A stretch of DNA of 64,000 nt from Galaxea fascicularis (GCA_948470475.1 OX419336.1:31403415-31467414), one strand, 5' to 3'. Numbered from the stretch's first letter, positions 38,065 through 52,000 are shown. Notes: generated from the letters alone by a model not told the origin. Translations and numbers: made by a program.

Positions 38065-41000
38065 GCAGAACAGAGTGGATGCGAGATTTATAGATCACGA
38101 GAAGAAGAAAGTTCTGGCGGTAGAAATAAGCTGCCCATGGACGGAGAACAGAGAAAAGAAGCAAGAAGAGAAGACCATCAAGTATGGCCCCCTCCGCTGG
38201 GAACTCAAACAGCAGGCAAACAGAGGCTATGAGGGAACTGTTCGGGGCTCGAGGAGGGGAGATTCTACTCCGGATGCAGAGAGCCGTCATCTTGCACACC
38301 CTAAACATTGCCCGCACACTGAAAGTGATGTCTTGAGGATATAGCAGTAGAGTGAACTGAGACATTTTTAGTTTATTTATCATAAATTAGCTGTTATGTA
38401 TTATACATTTTACTAGCTATAGAGTTGTTAGCCTTAGGGCCACCTGGGTTACGCTCGACGCCCCAGGCTGGCTGGATAGGGATCCATATGGCATCCATAC
38501 GTTTTCACTGTCATAATCTTAATTAAAACACAATAATATTTAATGCTGTGCTGCTTGTGGGGTTGTTAAGTTTTATCTCTGATTTTAAATGCTACATCAG
38601 CTTCAGATAATTCTTTGCAATCATTATGATAGGCTTTTGTTTAGAACTTGTAAAAACGTAATAAATTGACATATGTCAGTAGCAAAGTCTGTTGCAATAA
38701 TTATTATTACAAGTTGACTCTCATTTACACTTTTCTAATTTCTGCCTGCCTTTCTTTCTTACCATGTCAGTACACAGCACTCATGTTTGCTTGTCTCTCA
38801 GGTGGGTACATGTATTTGGGCTTCAGGCAATAAAAAAGTTTCACTCAAGTAGGTCTCGTGACATGCCATCCTGTTCAGCTAGAAAATAACAGTGTTTGTA
38901 TGGGAGTCCTGTGTCAAAAAGAAATTCTTGAATGATGAAAAATTTAAGAATTGTAGATTTTAGATGATAACCAAAGGATTTTACAGACAAAATTTGAAGG
39001 TTGTGACACTAGAATTTGTACAGTGGGGTTTTAAATTTCTGATAGTAACATTTGTCTGTAATTTACATACTCAGACTTTCATCTGAAGTGTAAGTAGCTA
39101 CCTTTGAAATGATGTTAATTATCATGCATAAATCATGTTTGATTTGTCTTTTGTTTGTGTTCAGGATCTGTGGATGCCACAAGAGTATTACTTGAAGCAG
39201 GAGCAAGAGTGAGTGCAGAGAACAATATTGGAAGAACTGCTGCTCAACTCGGTGCTTTTGTTGGTAAGATTGTAAATTGTCACTTAGTATGAGAACTTAA
39301 CTTATGAGTATTAAAGCAGAATAATAGTTATTCTTTATTATTTTATTATGTTGATGAATATGAATTGCACTTTGTAATTTGAATTTATATAATGGTGCCT
39401 TACTCTCAAGGTTTGTTTAAAATGTGTTTTGATACAGTTGTGAAAGCTGCTCTTGTAACAGAGCACTGAAGTGTCTTAGTTTGTTTATTTAAATGTAGGA
39501 GCTGATGATGTCCATGGCTTTGATGAGAGGTTCTTGACATGATAAGAGCTTTTAATGGGATTTCTTTTTTGTTATTGTTATAGCTATTGTTTGTGTGTTC
39601 ATAATGTGTATTTGTCTCATCTAAACATTTCATTGTATATCTGGTTGAAAACGATAATGCACAAAATGGATAAGTGTAATGGGAGACTTTCTGTGGACAT
39701 TATCATAGTCAGAATCAGCAATATTACCAAAGTAAGGATGCATTTGATACCAACACTCAAGGCCCATTGGCACGGACTTGCTAATTTGTACAAGTAATCT
39801 GCAGGGTGGGCAGCCGTAGAATTAGCATGGATGGATTACATGTGGTTGACTTCGAGTGAACACTGTCATTCATCGTTTGCCAACATTTGCCAATTCGTTC
39901 ATCCATCGTCAGTCTTTGCGATTAATTCAGCTTTTGCTTAGTTCTTTTAGCATACTTTTGCAGATTGTGGTCCCATTCCCTCCCACCCGTTTGTGGTTAA
40001 GGTTGGTAAGTATGGTAAAGTATTCCACTGAATTTCTTTCAGTGTGATGGTGCCTGTTGGCAGCTGCTCGCTGGGGTAGTTCCCACTCACAGGGTTGCCA
40101 TGGTTACCTCCCTACTGTGCCTGAATATCTTAGGATCCCTTCAACCTCTATGGCACCAGCTTCCAAGCTCATCAATTGGCGATGAGTTTAAAATATTTGG
40201 CAATTTTCCTCTACAGGTCAGACTGACTGTGTTAGCCTCATAAATAACTTCTTGTCAATAGAAGACTTGGAGTACTACACAAAACCCCAAGGTATATTAT
40301 ATCACCTCTGTTTTGACATAAGTATTTTATTTTTGTACTGACAGAGGCATTTTAAGTATTGAAACACAAGTTGCTGCTTCTTTGAATGCAGACCACATAT
40401 CGCTTACGGCTTCCAATAGAAGTTGGTTACCACTAGCATACTGGCTGCATGGGCATGTTGGTCAACAAATACTTGAAATATATAACTCTGAAAATGGCCG
40501 CTTTGATTGCCACAACTGTCTACTGTCACAGGGGCATACACCTGCTACAAATCTTATCAAAAACCCCGGACTTACTGGGCAAGTGCCAGTGATTGAATGT
40601 TGGTTACTGTAGGTCTTAATTAAGCTGCACCATCCTTTTAACATCTGTGAAATAATGACGTTTGAACTGACAGGTTTGGAGAAAGAGCCTAAACTATCAG
40701 CAGCCCTAGTGCCTGTGCTACACAAGTTTGCTGTTACTCAAAAACTAAGCCCTGTTAAGGTACAGTAATGTTGGATTGAAAGTCACTTTACTTTCCTCCT
40801 AGCCTGACAACTGATGCCCTTCATGAGCCGAAAAGATGTCTGCTTCGCAGGCCAATTTTCAACAATAAGTAAATAACTACAGCTGTAGCCTGTAGCCTTA
40901 TTGCAAAGCGTTTCAATAGACAAACCTAGGTTTCCAGAAACTACGACTTTGGACGGTTGTGCTTCTTCTTGCCAAGCAAAGGTAAAACCCTCGAGAAGAC

Positions 41001-44000
41001 TTTACAAGAACGAAAGTTAAGGCATGCAGTTAAGGTACATGTACATCAGTACTGGACTACACTGTATTTGTGGTTGACCTAAGGCATCTTGGGTTGAATT
41101 TTTGGTTACTTTGTTCACCAGATAGCGATGTATCTGCACGATAACTTAGAGCTCGTTGAAAATTCCAAAAGTCTGGTGAAGGTTATGAGGCTGTTAGCGG
41201 AGTCGAATGTAAAGTCTAAAGAGATGAACGAGGTGTTGGCAATGAAGATGCACTACCTGGCTTTCGTGTTAAAAACGTGCGCACGCTGGTACGATGGTTT
41301 GGACGGAAAAGACGGAATTGAAGGCTTCATAAAATAGTGAGTGTTAAACAGTTTGAACGTGTTGTTAAGTTGCCAAATAGGCGCAAGTTAAGTTTAAACA
41401 GTCTTCTACAGCAGTTCCTTTTGTAGAGGAGATACAGCACTGGTTTGGATGGTTTCTGGCTGTAGCTGTGAACTCAAGTGCAACTATTTCCCGTGTACGG
41501 TCTTATTTATCAAATTAAACTCTTGCCCATTTACTGACAGAAGCAAAGAATGCGGGTTCATTACTTTTGCGCAACCTCAAGATTCAGAAGGGGCCGTTAT
41601 CGTAAAGTGACAGGTGCTTCCTCGGTTTTGTTCCAAGTTTCTAGGACGCAAAAACGAAATGGGAGGATTTTTAAATGAGTGATATGGCAATGGGTTGGTG
41701 AGAGGTCTTGAATAGCGGAGAGCCAGAGTCAATGCACAAACCTATTTTTTCCCTCACAGCCTAACGAAGGGCCGCTCGTCGGATGGATTCTTCCTTAATG
41801 TTGAAGATCTGGTGCGGCAGGCGATAAAGGAGTTTGATTATCCTGAATGCACAATATTTAAACAGCTTGTTCAAACCATAGCACCGATAGAAAAGGTAAG
41901 ATTGCATTTTACGTTCCAGTTTGTCCACATCTGCTCTGATATAATATTATTTGTTTGTTTGTTCGGTTGGTTGATCGTTAATCTAATCTAATGTAGTCGC
42001 AGCTAATCTATAATATAAATAGTATAGTATAAATCTACTAGCATTGTATCACGAGTGCCGGTCTCTGATTTGCTATGCTACGCGCTATCTATTCTCATTC
42101 TCGTCCCCAGAGCCCACGATCCTTCTGGTCTTCGGCAGGGATCGACCAGAAAGATCGTGGGCTCTGGGAACGAGAATGTATCCATTCTGTGATAGATAGT
42201 GAGTAGCGTTTGTCTTCAAAGATTCTGTGGGGAGAATTTACATAATTTACTTGTTAAGTTTTGAACGACTAGTAGATTTATACTTCTGTCGCCTGATAGC
42301 TGATAGCTCATAATCAGATTGTTAAATATGATATGATACGATACGATACGATACGATATGATATAAATCACTTAAGGAAATCACTCAGGAACAATGAAAC
42401 AAAATACAAATCGAAGAAACATAACATGGTAAGAATCCGAACTGGGCAGACCAGTTGGCTATTTACAAGGATGAGCTAGGAGTTGAACCAGGCACCTACC
42501 CAGAACAACACCAGCTAGTGGTCAGAGCGGATTTGAGCCCGACATGACTGCATTAAAATCCATTCCCCCGTTCAGTTTTTTTATTGGATCTTTGATTGAT
42601 TGTGTTGTTTTAAGGGACGAGATCCTACAGCTTTGGCCGTCCTTACTCAGAGCATAAACGGGCTTCGCTGGTAGGTTTGAAGATGTTTAAGATTATGGTA
42701 GATGATCCAGTTACGTCTTGTTTTCAGTTTCCCCTGAGTGGCATGCTGCATGGTGACTCACGACGTAACGTCGAGTCGAAGAATAGATCTGGTGATTGCC
42801 CCCATCTCCACCCCTTCCCCTAATGTGGATCTCCCCCAATCACCACGTGCAATTGTTTAAATCCATACTGTCTTGGGGAGGATGGGAGAGGGGTTGGAAT
42901 TTATTGAAACCTATTATAGGTGCACAGATATATAGAGGATATTACACGGTGGCGAGAAGATATGAATTTTATGTTCGAGTGGCAATGGCAAGAACACGTG
43001 AGATATTGTTTTTGCCACTCGAACATAAAATTCATATCTTCGAGCCAACGTGTAATGTTCTTTTTATTATATGAAGACAACAAATTCAACAAAAGCAAAA
43101 GGCGGGAATCGTGACGTCATTGAACGATACGACACTCACAAAGGTGACATACGGAAAATACGCCACTCGGGTCCCGGATGAAGTGGCGTATGGAATCTAC
43201 GAGTGGTTTAGTTCCCAGTAAAACACTCTCCTCCATATAATAATAGATGATATGGATTCTGCGCGCGATTTAGCAAATTGTCCTACGAAACGTAAACTAA
43301 ATTGTAGATTCTTCCATTGTAACACGCGTTCCACGTTCTACTTCCTGCGTTATACTTCAGTAATGTCGAAAGAGTCCTATTTGGTGATAGAGAAGATGAT
43401 TGGCTATGCCATAAAGAAACCCTGTTTAGTTTGTCACGATTTAGGACGTAAAGTAACATACATATTATCTTCCGTTTCCAGTGCCGATTTTAGCGATTCC
43501 TGTACTGTTTGCACCGAGAACCGAAATATAAAAAAATGCTCCGCTTGTAAAATGGTAAGTAAGTTCAGATTAAAAACATGCGTTACCCCGACCTCCTCGG
43601 GTTATTATCGACCTGCAGTCGATTAGTTATGACAAACGTTGGATGCTAGTTCCCCTTATTAACATCACATGACACGCTGGAGTGTCATGTTCTATTGAGG
43701 AATGATAATTTGGTCATCACTCTGGAGGTTAAAAGGCAGGCTGTTAATTTGAGTTCTAAGGTACATGCAGGGATGTGCAATGGTGTTGAAACTTGATCTT
43801 CTCCATGCTGGGGTTTTGACTGTCCTTTTTCGATTTTATGATAGGATTAAATCAGTCTGACCAAGGCCCTTTCAAGGGAATCGTCTTCCTGTGGTGCTGC
43901 CTCGAGGGGTTTCCTCGCTCATTCTCTTTGAAGCCCTTCTTTAAGTGAATAAGTGACTGTATTTTCCATTGTTCAACAGGTTGGTTATTGTAGTGTCAGG

Positions 44001-44282
44001 TGTCAAAAGTTGCACTGGCCCACACATAAAAAATTTTGTAAGCAGTTGGCGAAAGATTACGAGGAACAACTCGCTGCAAAGCTAGAGGAAGAAAAACTTG
44101 AAGAAACGAATAAGACTAAAGAGGAACATTCAAGTCAAATAAATGGTGAAAATAAAGAGGACCATTTGAACTATGAACAGTCAGAAACCAAAGATGAAAG
44201 TAAAACTGATGGAGATGGAAGCGACTCAAAATCTAAGTCAACTGACGAGCAATCCAGTGGCGTGGTTGAAGAGAAAGTTTAA
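35972..44282 (+). CDS. ANKMY2: Ankyrin repeat and MYND domain-containing protein 2
   Basis: Twelve exons: 35972-36032, 36097-36161, 36804-36911, 38771-38801, 39165-39263, 40217-40291, 40674-40759, 41122-41336, 41760-41895, 42615-42670, 43482-43554, 43980-44282 (TAA). Phases agree throughout; 1308 nt, 435 residues (human 441). Ankyrin repeats span exons 2-5 ([43 protein letters not shown]). A helical middle contains [14 protein letters not shown] and [10 protein letters not shown]-terminal MYND zinc finger ([18 protein letters not shown] then [19 protein letters not shown]) is followed by an acidic, lysine-rich tail. In vertebrates ANKMY2 works with FKBP8 to bring adenylyl cyclases to primary cilia and so tunes Hedgehog signalling. 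I chose ATG 35972 ([12 protein letters not shown]) because it matches the family N-terminus. In-frame ATGs at 35900 and 35963 would add up to 24 residues and crowd the promoter. Confidence 0.95.
36202..36447. mobile_element. MITE with CTCTATGTCCGGCA ends
   Basis: Left CTCTATGTCCGGCATTCAG and right GCTGCCGGACATAGAG are inverted. A second inner pair (GCCGGACAGAATTTTC and GAAAATTCTGTCC) also pairs. In ANKMY2 intron 2. Confidence 0.7.
36951..37045. mobile_element. 95-bp TTAACCC-type insertion flanked by a 20-bp direct repeat
   Basis: TTAAAAAACTATCTCCCTTA occurs at 36931-36950 and 37046-37065. The enclosed piece starts ACCCTTTCCTCC and ends GGGGTTAAAGGG, an inverted pair. Confidence 0.7.
38023..38540 (+). 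mobile_element. Truncated LINE with C-terminal pol fragment and AAT microsatellite
   Basis: An AAT microsatellite (about 38023-38063) is followed by a frameshifted non-LTR pol tail. One frame has [16 protein letters not shown] and [16 protein letters not shown]; after a frame change, about 38260-38337 reads [20 protein letters not shown] then VMS and a stop. This matches the C-terminus of LINE-type reverse transcriptase polyproteins as I remember them. The 3' UTR follows to about 38540. Confidence 0.6.
42026..42284. mobile_element. Nested MITEs: outer AGTATAAATCTACTAG, inner CATTCTCGT
   Basis: Outer ends AGTATAAATCTACTAG (42026) and CTAGTAGATTTATACT (to 42284) are a perfect inverted pair. 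Inside, 42090-42182 forms a second hairpin: CATTCTCGTCCCCAGAGCCC and GGGCTCTGGGAACGAGAATG. Located in ANKMY2 intron 9. Confidence 0.75.
42330..42363 (+). repeat. GATAC microsatellite
   Basis: Tandem GATAC/GATAT units in ANKMY2 intron 9. It may be the tail of a retroposed repeat on the minus strand. Confidence 0.75.
42941..43056. mobile_element. Short foldback MITE
   Basis: Left ATTACACGGTGGCGAGAAGA and right TCTTCGAGCCAACGTGTAAT pair. The arms extend about 45 bases (ATATGAATTTTATGTTCGAG and its complement) around a short CACGTG-containing loop. In ANKMY2 intron 10. Confidence 0.8.
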
Positions 44283-44373
44283 CAACGCGTTGAAAGTTCA
44301 AGATCACTCAGTTGATAGCCAAGAAACATATAATTGAATACGTGAAAACGTTGAACTATTGGTCCAGTGTTTT

Positions 44374-44612
44374 TACAGTGCGACTACCTCAACCAAGGCC
44401 ACCCAGGAAAATTTCCTGTAATCTAGCCAATGAGAATCTCACATCGGAACAATGGATTTTGACAAAATTAATTATGTATGACAAATTTACCCACTATCGG
44501 AGCACAACAAATTTCAAATTGCGGCTATTCTGTTGTTTCATCACTCGGACATTATTGGACAATTTGAAGAAAAAATTTCTTGGGTGGCCTTGGTCGGAGT
44601 AGTTGCACTGTA
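44374..44612. mobile_element. TA-flanked MITE just after the ANKMY2 stop
   Basis: CAGTGCGACTACCTCAACCA at the left and TGGTCGGAGTAGTTGCACTG at the right are inverted, each bordered by TA. The arms extend through AAGGCCACCCAGGAAAATTT. It starts 92 bases after the stop codon, so it is probably in the 3' UTR. Confidence 0.75.
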
Positions 44613-46028
44613 ACAGTTGTTCTGTTTGGTTCTTCACAGCCAAAACTGAGGATTAGGCAATTGTAAGCGAAGTAGCTCCCTGAGTATGATTGTGATGCTT
44701 GTATTTGGCGGAAAATGTACATTTTGGACGGTGCAGTGTGAAGCTATGCTACCGGCCATATCGCAAGTGAAACTCATTTCTCTTCTTGATTTCTTAACTC
44801 GCTTATTTTTCATTGGAAGTAACAAAAACCGGACACACCAGTGAATCTTAATGGTTTGATGGGTTTTCATTCCATTCTGTGTAGGAACGTTTTCTTTAAA
44901 GCAGTTATAAACCAGCTGTCTGGCGCCTGAACAGCAGTTGCCATTTGACGGAGATACAGAAGATAATTTGACCAGTTTTTCGTAGGCCTTACAGCCCCTA
45001 GTAATTTTTAAAAGCCTGGGCTGGCCTGAGGGGAGACGGATTTGGAAAACTGTACATACCTCAGGAAAAATTCTACCTGTATTTTACAATCAATATTTTT
45101 TTGTTATATCACAATCAAATTTATGAGATTTGTTTGATTAACTGTATAACTTCGTTTATAAATGAACCAAGTTTGTATCTAAATACTGTTTTATCATTAT
45201 CACTACTTATCTTTATAGCTGTTATTAAATTAATATCGTCGTGCTAGTGTATTGCATAAGTCGTACAAAGACTTTGCTTATGTGAAAAGCCAGCTGTCGG
45301 TTCACTCTTTGACTCTTAAATTTCACTAAAAATAGAAAAGAAAAACTGTAACGAAGAAGCACTGCTCTATAAATCTCCAAAGGTGACAGTCATACAGTCA
45401 TACATATTCCTTCCGGGTCTATCCGACATTCCACCATTGCCTTTACCCCTGTTTTTCTCTCCCGATGGAAATAAAGGTACGAGAGTGACTACTCTAACAA
45501 ACGTCGTTTGAGCAACACTATCTGTAACTTGAGTCTTCTCGGAAATTTGGAAGATCCCAATTTTTTAACCTATCGAAATGCAAATTTTGTTCAATATCCC
45601 GCTTTTTATCTGCAATGCCCCGGAACTCTGTCATATTTCCCATAAAAAATTGCCGAGTCTCCCGATTCCCGGAAGAATTTTGTATAGGGACAAACAAATT
45701 GCCTAATTAATTGACATTATTTTGAGGAGCTTAAGCAAAGACGATGGCCGGAACGGTTACGAGAAGGCCACAAAACAATAAGTTCAGAAATATTCACTGC
45801 GCGCAAGGGAGGTTTTATATGGTACATCTGCAAAACAACAAATTGAAATGAATTAGAATTTTAATTCTTTGTTTTTCTTAACTCTAACACTCTTACTATT
45901 ACTAAATTTCAAGACAGCTCCACTATATTGTACAAACTGAAGGCCCTGAGTTCGATTAATCGCAAAGTAGTCACAAAATCTTAAATGTGTATTTTGAAGT
46001 CTGGTATGCTATCGTTTGTTTAAGGCGA
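44613..46028. other. Convergent intergenic region between ANKMY2 and the GPCR gene
   Basis: AT-rich, no coding segment recognised. A diverged piece related to the 2091-2795 repeat family (GAGGAGCTTAAGCAAAGACGATGG and CCACAAAACAATAAG) is at about 45725-45800. Confidence 0.4.
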
Positions 46029-49000
46029 TTATGTAACTGTTACGGTAGTCATGGCAACTGTTCGGCCATCCAATGTTTCTTGCTCTGTTACTCCTTCGTC
46101 ATTTCCTGTATGGATACAAATGTTCCAAAAGTAAGAAAACAACAGGTAGCCTTGTACTAACACAGGGAAACTTCAGAACACTTACCGAAATTTTCCTCAC
46201 CCGAGATAGTGAGACTCGTGGACCTGATTTTACAGTTCACGCAGCGAAGCATTTTATTCAGCCAGCCTCGTAAGACGCTTCTCACCTGGAAATTAAACGT
46301 TTTATAGTGCTTTTGTGATAATTAAGTGTCCAATGCCGCAATGTGCTTAGCCTTACAACAGGCTTACGTTCTATGATGTATTCAGTGCCATGTTTATTGT
46401 GCTATTCTCAAGTTGTTACTAGTGCGTCTTTTGATGAAAAATGATATAAAATTTAAGAGTAAAGCTCTTTACATTACTGATTATAGGTTCTCCTTATTCC
46501 TGGCAGTCTACTGAAATCAGTATCGCTTTCGCGGAATGCGAAAAACCGCATAACCAGTTAAACTCTCCCGACCTAATTCACAAAAAACATAGACCGCCCT
46601 TTTCATCTCTGGTAAAAGTTCTTTCAATACGGTTGAAATATGATACTTGAAATATGTCCAGTACGTCTATCTCCAATAGACTTAATGATGACTCTTTACC
46701 ACTGGCTGGAGTGTACCGTAACACAACAGTAGTTTACACTCAGTTTCTTAGTATTCATTTTATTTCCCTACCTTAGGTGTTGAAAAGGTGTAAAGCACGG
46801 GATTAACCGATGAATTGACCGGCAGAACAAAGACTGCAAACCACACGTAAGCTGTTCCTTCAGGGTCGTGAAACTTTCCAACAAGAGCGAGAATACTCAT
46901 AATTATCACGGGCACCCAGCAACTAAAGTCCGTTAAAATGATGGCGAACACTCTTCGTGCGAGGGCGGACTCTCTTTTGAGGTTGGGGGAATTTGTTTGC
47001 GATTCTCCATGAGCTTTGATTTTCCGCTGCGAGTTAGAGACTTTTACAATAATGGCTATGTAAGCTGCAAGAATAAACAGGAATGCTGCGAGGTTTAAAG
47101 CAATAAACAGAGCAACTGAATACTCCCAGCCAGCCAACCTTTCTGTAGACAGCTGAAGAGGAAGACAAACTGAGGAACGACCTGACAAAAAAAGAACGCA
47201 ACTTTTAATTAATTGGTGCCGTTGTCTTCCTTTTTGTGCTTCCACATGCCAATCAAAACTTGCAATTTATTGCATTTTATTTAATGGTTTTAAAGTTTTA
47301 ATATGTAGTTTTCGCTAAGGGTTAAGTTGGTTCATAATCGGCAAACACCGTTAGAAGTCATATACACAAGCAAATTCACAGGGTTTGCTACAGTTAACAC
47401 GTCCTATATGGCATACCATAAAACCCATATCTTCTGTCTTCGTTATAAAAGTACGGCATATCACTTGTTGGTACGGCGGCAAGGATAGCTCCACAGACCC
47501 ACACCACTAAGCAAATGATGTAAGTCCCTTTCAACGTCAAACGACGGCACTTGAATGTGAAGACGATACTGATCAAGCGGTCAGCGGTGATAACAGTCAG
47601 CATTAGTACCGAGACCTCACTCGATAGCACTGATAGAACACCAGCCAGCTTACAGAGAGCTCCTGATCGCCATGTTAGATCGAAGCTGAAGTACGCCCCT
47701 AAAAGGGAACCATTATTAGTGATTAGATTGGTTTTCATGAAGAGGTGTATTCAAATGTACTTTGTTTCTGCTTCACTGTACATAAGTTGTATCAAATAAA
47801 AATATTCCTCTCAAACTTGCTCATTAAAAGTAACCCTTAACCCAAAAATATGAAAATATGACGGCAACAGAAATGGTTATGATATAGTGTTGCTAATGCT
47901 GTTTTTTCGTGTCAGTTTTTGTTAAATACAAGCTGCCTGTCGGTTTTTTTAAGTTAGCTGTCCAATCATATTTATCCGCAGTTTCAGTGAACACCAAATT
48001 TTATTTTTGTTCACGATATCCCCACAAATATAACATCTCAGTCTTACCTATTAGCCATGAGGAATTATATTTGTTCGGTCCAAATCAAAGGCAGCAAGGA
48101 ATCCCTTCCCTAAGTTGAACACTTACTATTTTCGCAGCTATTACCTGTCCATATCTGGTCTTGAATAGCGATTATCATAAGATAAAGCCCCATGAGGAAG
48201 TCTGACACAGCAAGATTTGTCAGCAAACAAGTTTGAACCGGATGGTCATCACGCCTGATCAGACGCCAGGCAATCACCGCCAGGTTACCAAGCACAGCAA
48301 GGATACCAAGCAGCCAGATGATCTTCCTGGGACCTGGGTCCTCTATCATGCGATTGCAGCTTGAAAATGAGTCTCGGGCCGACTCGGGGTAATCACAGTT
48401 TACGAGTTCGAGCACCCTTGTGGCGTAACAGCACAGGGAGAAGCTGTCTAACTTCCTACAATGAAAATAAACATTTAATGGTGTGAAGTAAAATAATAAG
48501 TGATAATATTTAGGTCATAAAAAAAGATATGGCTTCTTCTAAAAAAAAAGCTGTGGCAAACGTAGGTTCAAAAAGTGGAAATTAAAGTGACTTTTTTCCA
48601 CCAAAGGAATAAAAACTGAATTATGCATTGTCAAAAATAACATATAAGCCTTGAGATCGGCATTAGAATCGATTATTAGTTATAACAAGGTTCTCAGGAG
48701 CGGTTTTCAGTTGATTGTCGAAAGTAACTTCCGTTTGCGTTGGTCTTGCTTCGCTCTGTAATTAGTTGACAAAACTCGCGCCATTTTCTCAGCAAGTGGA
48801 AGCGAAACTAAGCTGTCTTCGTCTCTTGTGATTGGTTAGAGTTATTGCTTTGGTTTTGGTTTTACGACCCTCAATTGAAAACTACTTCAAACCCAAGAAA
48901 CGTGCACTACACTAACAACACAGGATAATTGTATCTCCAGCGAAACACATCAACATAACCAACACTCTGTTAACGTTGCTATGCAAAATTCGCAGCCTCA

Positions 49001-52000
49001 TACTTTGGAGACTTCAAGGAGGTGTCCGGTCAAAGCTATTTTTCAATCACCGTAACGAGGTTTGCTGGTGACAACAAACATTGCTTGGTCGCCTGACCAG
49101 AACAAGAAAACCCAAACTCATGATCACAGGGCGTAACCTTTGAGGCGTAAAAATGCGCTAGCCTGCTATGAACAGACACTTTTCTGGCTTTTGCTTTCAC
49201 TTCATGAACGACTTTGTTAGCATTTCCTTCAGCAGTACCTTTTTCATGACACAAACAAAAATTGCTTACATGTGTTCAAAAAGGACCGGAATATCTCCCA
49301 TTTGTAAAATAATCGCAACTTAACATTTCTCTCTCCAACTTCAGTCTCGGACGGTTGTTTCTGATGAGCAGTTGGGGACTCGGGCTAAATTCAAATGTGT
49401 GCAGAACAATGTTTAACAAAAAGCATTTGTCAAAAAAAATCAGTGGCAAAAACGCTGAATATTTGGTTTATTTGCTATATATACCCCGCACCTTATTCCC
49501 TACCATGGCCCCGCCCTCCATTGCCGGCTACCAAATTCCCCCATCCCCAGCTGCTATACCTCCGTCCCACATCCCATCCCAGGTTACAATACCCCTGCCC
49601 CCATCACCCAGAATGGCTTTAAACAACAACTCACAAAGTCCTCAGGTTGTGAAGGTCCTTAAATATATTCAGTGGCAGCGTTTTCATCCAATTTTCCTCT
49701 AGATATCTGCAACGAAAACTATTCACAATCACTACATACTTTTTTACGACACATGGTGCATTGGTGATTGTTTGGGAAATGCGTTCTTTAATCATATGTT
49801 AGAGTGTTAAATAGCATGAAACAGATAACAATGAACATCGGTTGCTTACATCCAATGAACCTTAGTAAGTGGTCAGTTAACTCGACAACTAATTCAACAT
49901 AACATTTCAAAAGGACGTTTCATAGAGTATTTGATTTCACATCAGTCGATCATACAGAGCAGTGACAGCTCTTTGCTGCATGTTACAAAAACAAACGTAT
50001 AACAATTTTACAGATCACGGGATACTTGTTTCTCAATGTTTTCTTGTTTTAACAAAAATGAAAGGTGTTCTTATCATGTACACACCGGTATGGGCATAGA
50101 AAAACAGAGTCGACGATTTAATACAAGCTACTTATTGAGATCATACTCACAGCTTTTGCAGGCTGATCAGGTTGTCAAATACTGCAGCGTAGAGAAATGT
50201 TATCTTGTTGTTATTCAGGTACCTTAAAAAGAAACATGGTATAGCCTTAAACTTCAAAATATAGAGGAAACGTTGTAGTTATAAACAATACATTTGCACT
50301 AACTTAGTGCAAATGTATTGTTTATAACTACAACGTTACGGCGGAACAAAAATTCATACTTACAGGACTTTAAGGCTTTTCAATCCTCTGAAGATGGGTG
50401 TACTCAATGTGGATAGTCCGTTGCGCGAGAGGTCTCTATTTTAAGTGAATTATTACACATTCAGTCAAAATTGATAATATTTTCAAATTCCTCACTCTAC
50501 GATATGTATTACAAAAACAAAACCTTTTAGGAGGGTTGCAAATACATAATCTGCATGAGATAAGTGTGCTTTTACTCTGGATTTCGTTTAATTAAATCCT
50601 TCAGAAATTCGTCAAATGTACCGATGGCTAACAACGACAAGGAACAGAGGAAAGCCGCCGCCGCCGCCCGCCCGCCCGCTCATATGACCTATAACGCCAT
50701 CGCTACAGTAGGTTTTAAGTTCAGTTTGAGAAATTTAGCTTCGTTCAGTTTCCTCCCCCAATAAAAAAAGAGTAGTTTTATGTTTCGTACTCGAGTCCTC
50801 CATTCAGTTTTCTTTTTACTTAAAAGAAAGAGAAACAGACAAAGAGTATGAATTAGACTGTCCAAACATAGATAGTCCAATCTGGTGTAACACTAAACAC
50901 GATTTTCTGATCCATCTATTTTACAGGGTTTGCAGTTTTCCCAACGTTTCAAAGACATCCGCAAAGGAAGATATCTTATTTTTGGATAGATCACTGAAAA
51001 GCAAGTTAATGTAAGTGAGTAATGAAAATAATGTTCGTAAATGTAATACAAAGTGGGTATTGTACACTTCAACCACATCTGATAGGTGGAAACCCAACGT
51101 CCCATGTCAAGGGCTTATACAGTACATCCGACTACGGTTCACACACATGTCCAATATACACGAACTGAGTCGGGTCGTCAATTGCTGTTGACGACCCGTC
51201 TCACAGGAAGTCGGGTCGTGAAGTTTAAAATGGAAGTAAGTTTTACTACCGGACGTCAAACGGCCTGGGGCAACTTCAAATATCTCGACGGATCGTGACG
51301 ATCCGATCAGGTCGTGACGACCCGTCATTTGAAAAGTCGACCCGACTATTCGAAATGTCAGGTGGTGAGAGACAAGAAAAAGCCTCGATGAACACTGGAG
51401 ACCGTGAGAAGAATAGCGTTCAGAAATGATGACTGACTGGAATAGCGCTCCGAAATGTTGAATGCTTCGTTCTTCAAGCTGAAAGCATCCAAACTCGTTC
51501 TACAAGCGTGAGGCCACAAACACGCTGCGCCGATGTATATTCTTCGTTCTAAAAGCGCGAGGCCACAAACACGCAACACATAATGTATATTCCTCGTTCT
51601 ATGAGCGTGAGGTTACAAGCACGCTGCGCGCAAATTATATGAAAATATGCATTGTTCTATAAGCGTGAGGTTAACCCGCTACGCACAGTGTTTATTCTTC
51701 GTTCTATAGCGTGAGGTCACAAACATGCTACGCACAATGTATATTCTACGTTTATAAAGCGCGAGGCCACAAACACGCTACACACGGTGTATATTCCTCG
51801 TTCTATAAGCGTGAGGTTACAAACACGCAGCGCACGATGTATATATAAAAATATGCATTGATCTATAAGCGAGGCCAAAAACCCGCTACGGACAGTGTTT
51901 ATTCCTCGTTCTATAGCGTGATGCCACGAACACGCTGCACCAATGTATATTCTTCGTTCTAAAAGCGCGAGGCCACAAACACGCTACGCACAGTGTTTAT

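Noticed and set aside
37982..38344. Novel coding gene in ANKMY2 intron 3
   Set aside because: The frame begins in an AAT microsatellite and continues into a frameshifted LINE pol tail.
43252..43481. Coding extension of the ANKMY2 MYND exon upstream of 43482
   Set aside because: Open frame only by chance; a clean acceptor at 43480-43481 and correct phase define the exon start.
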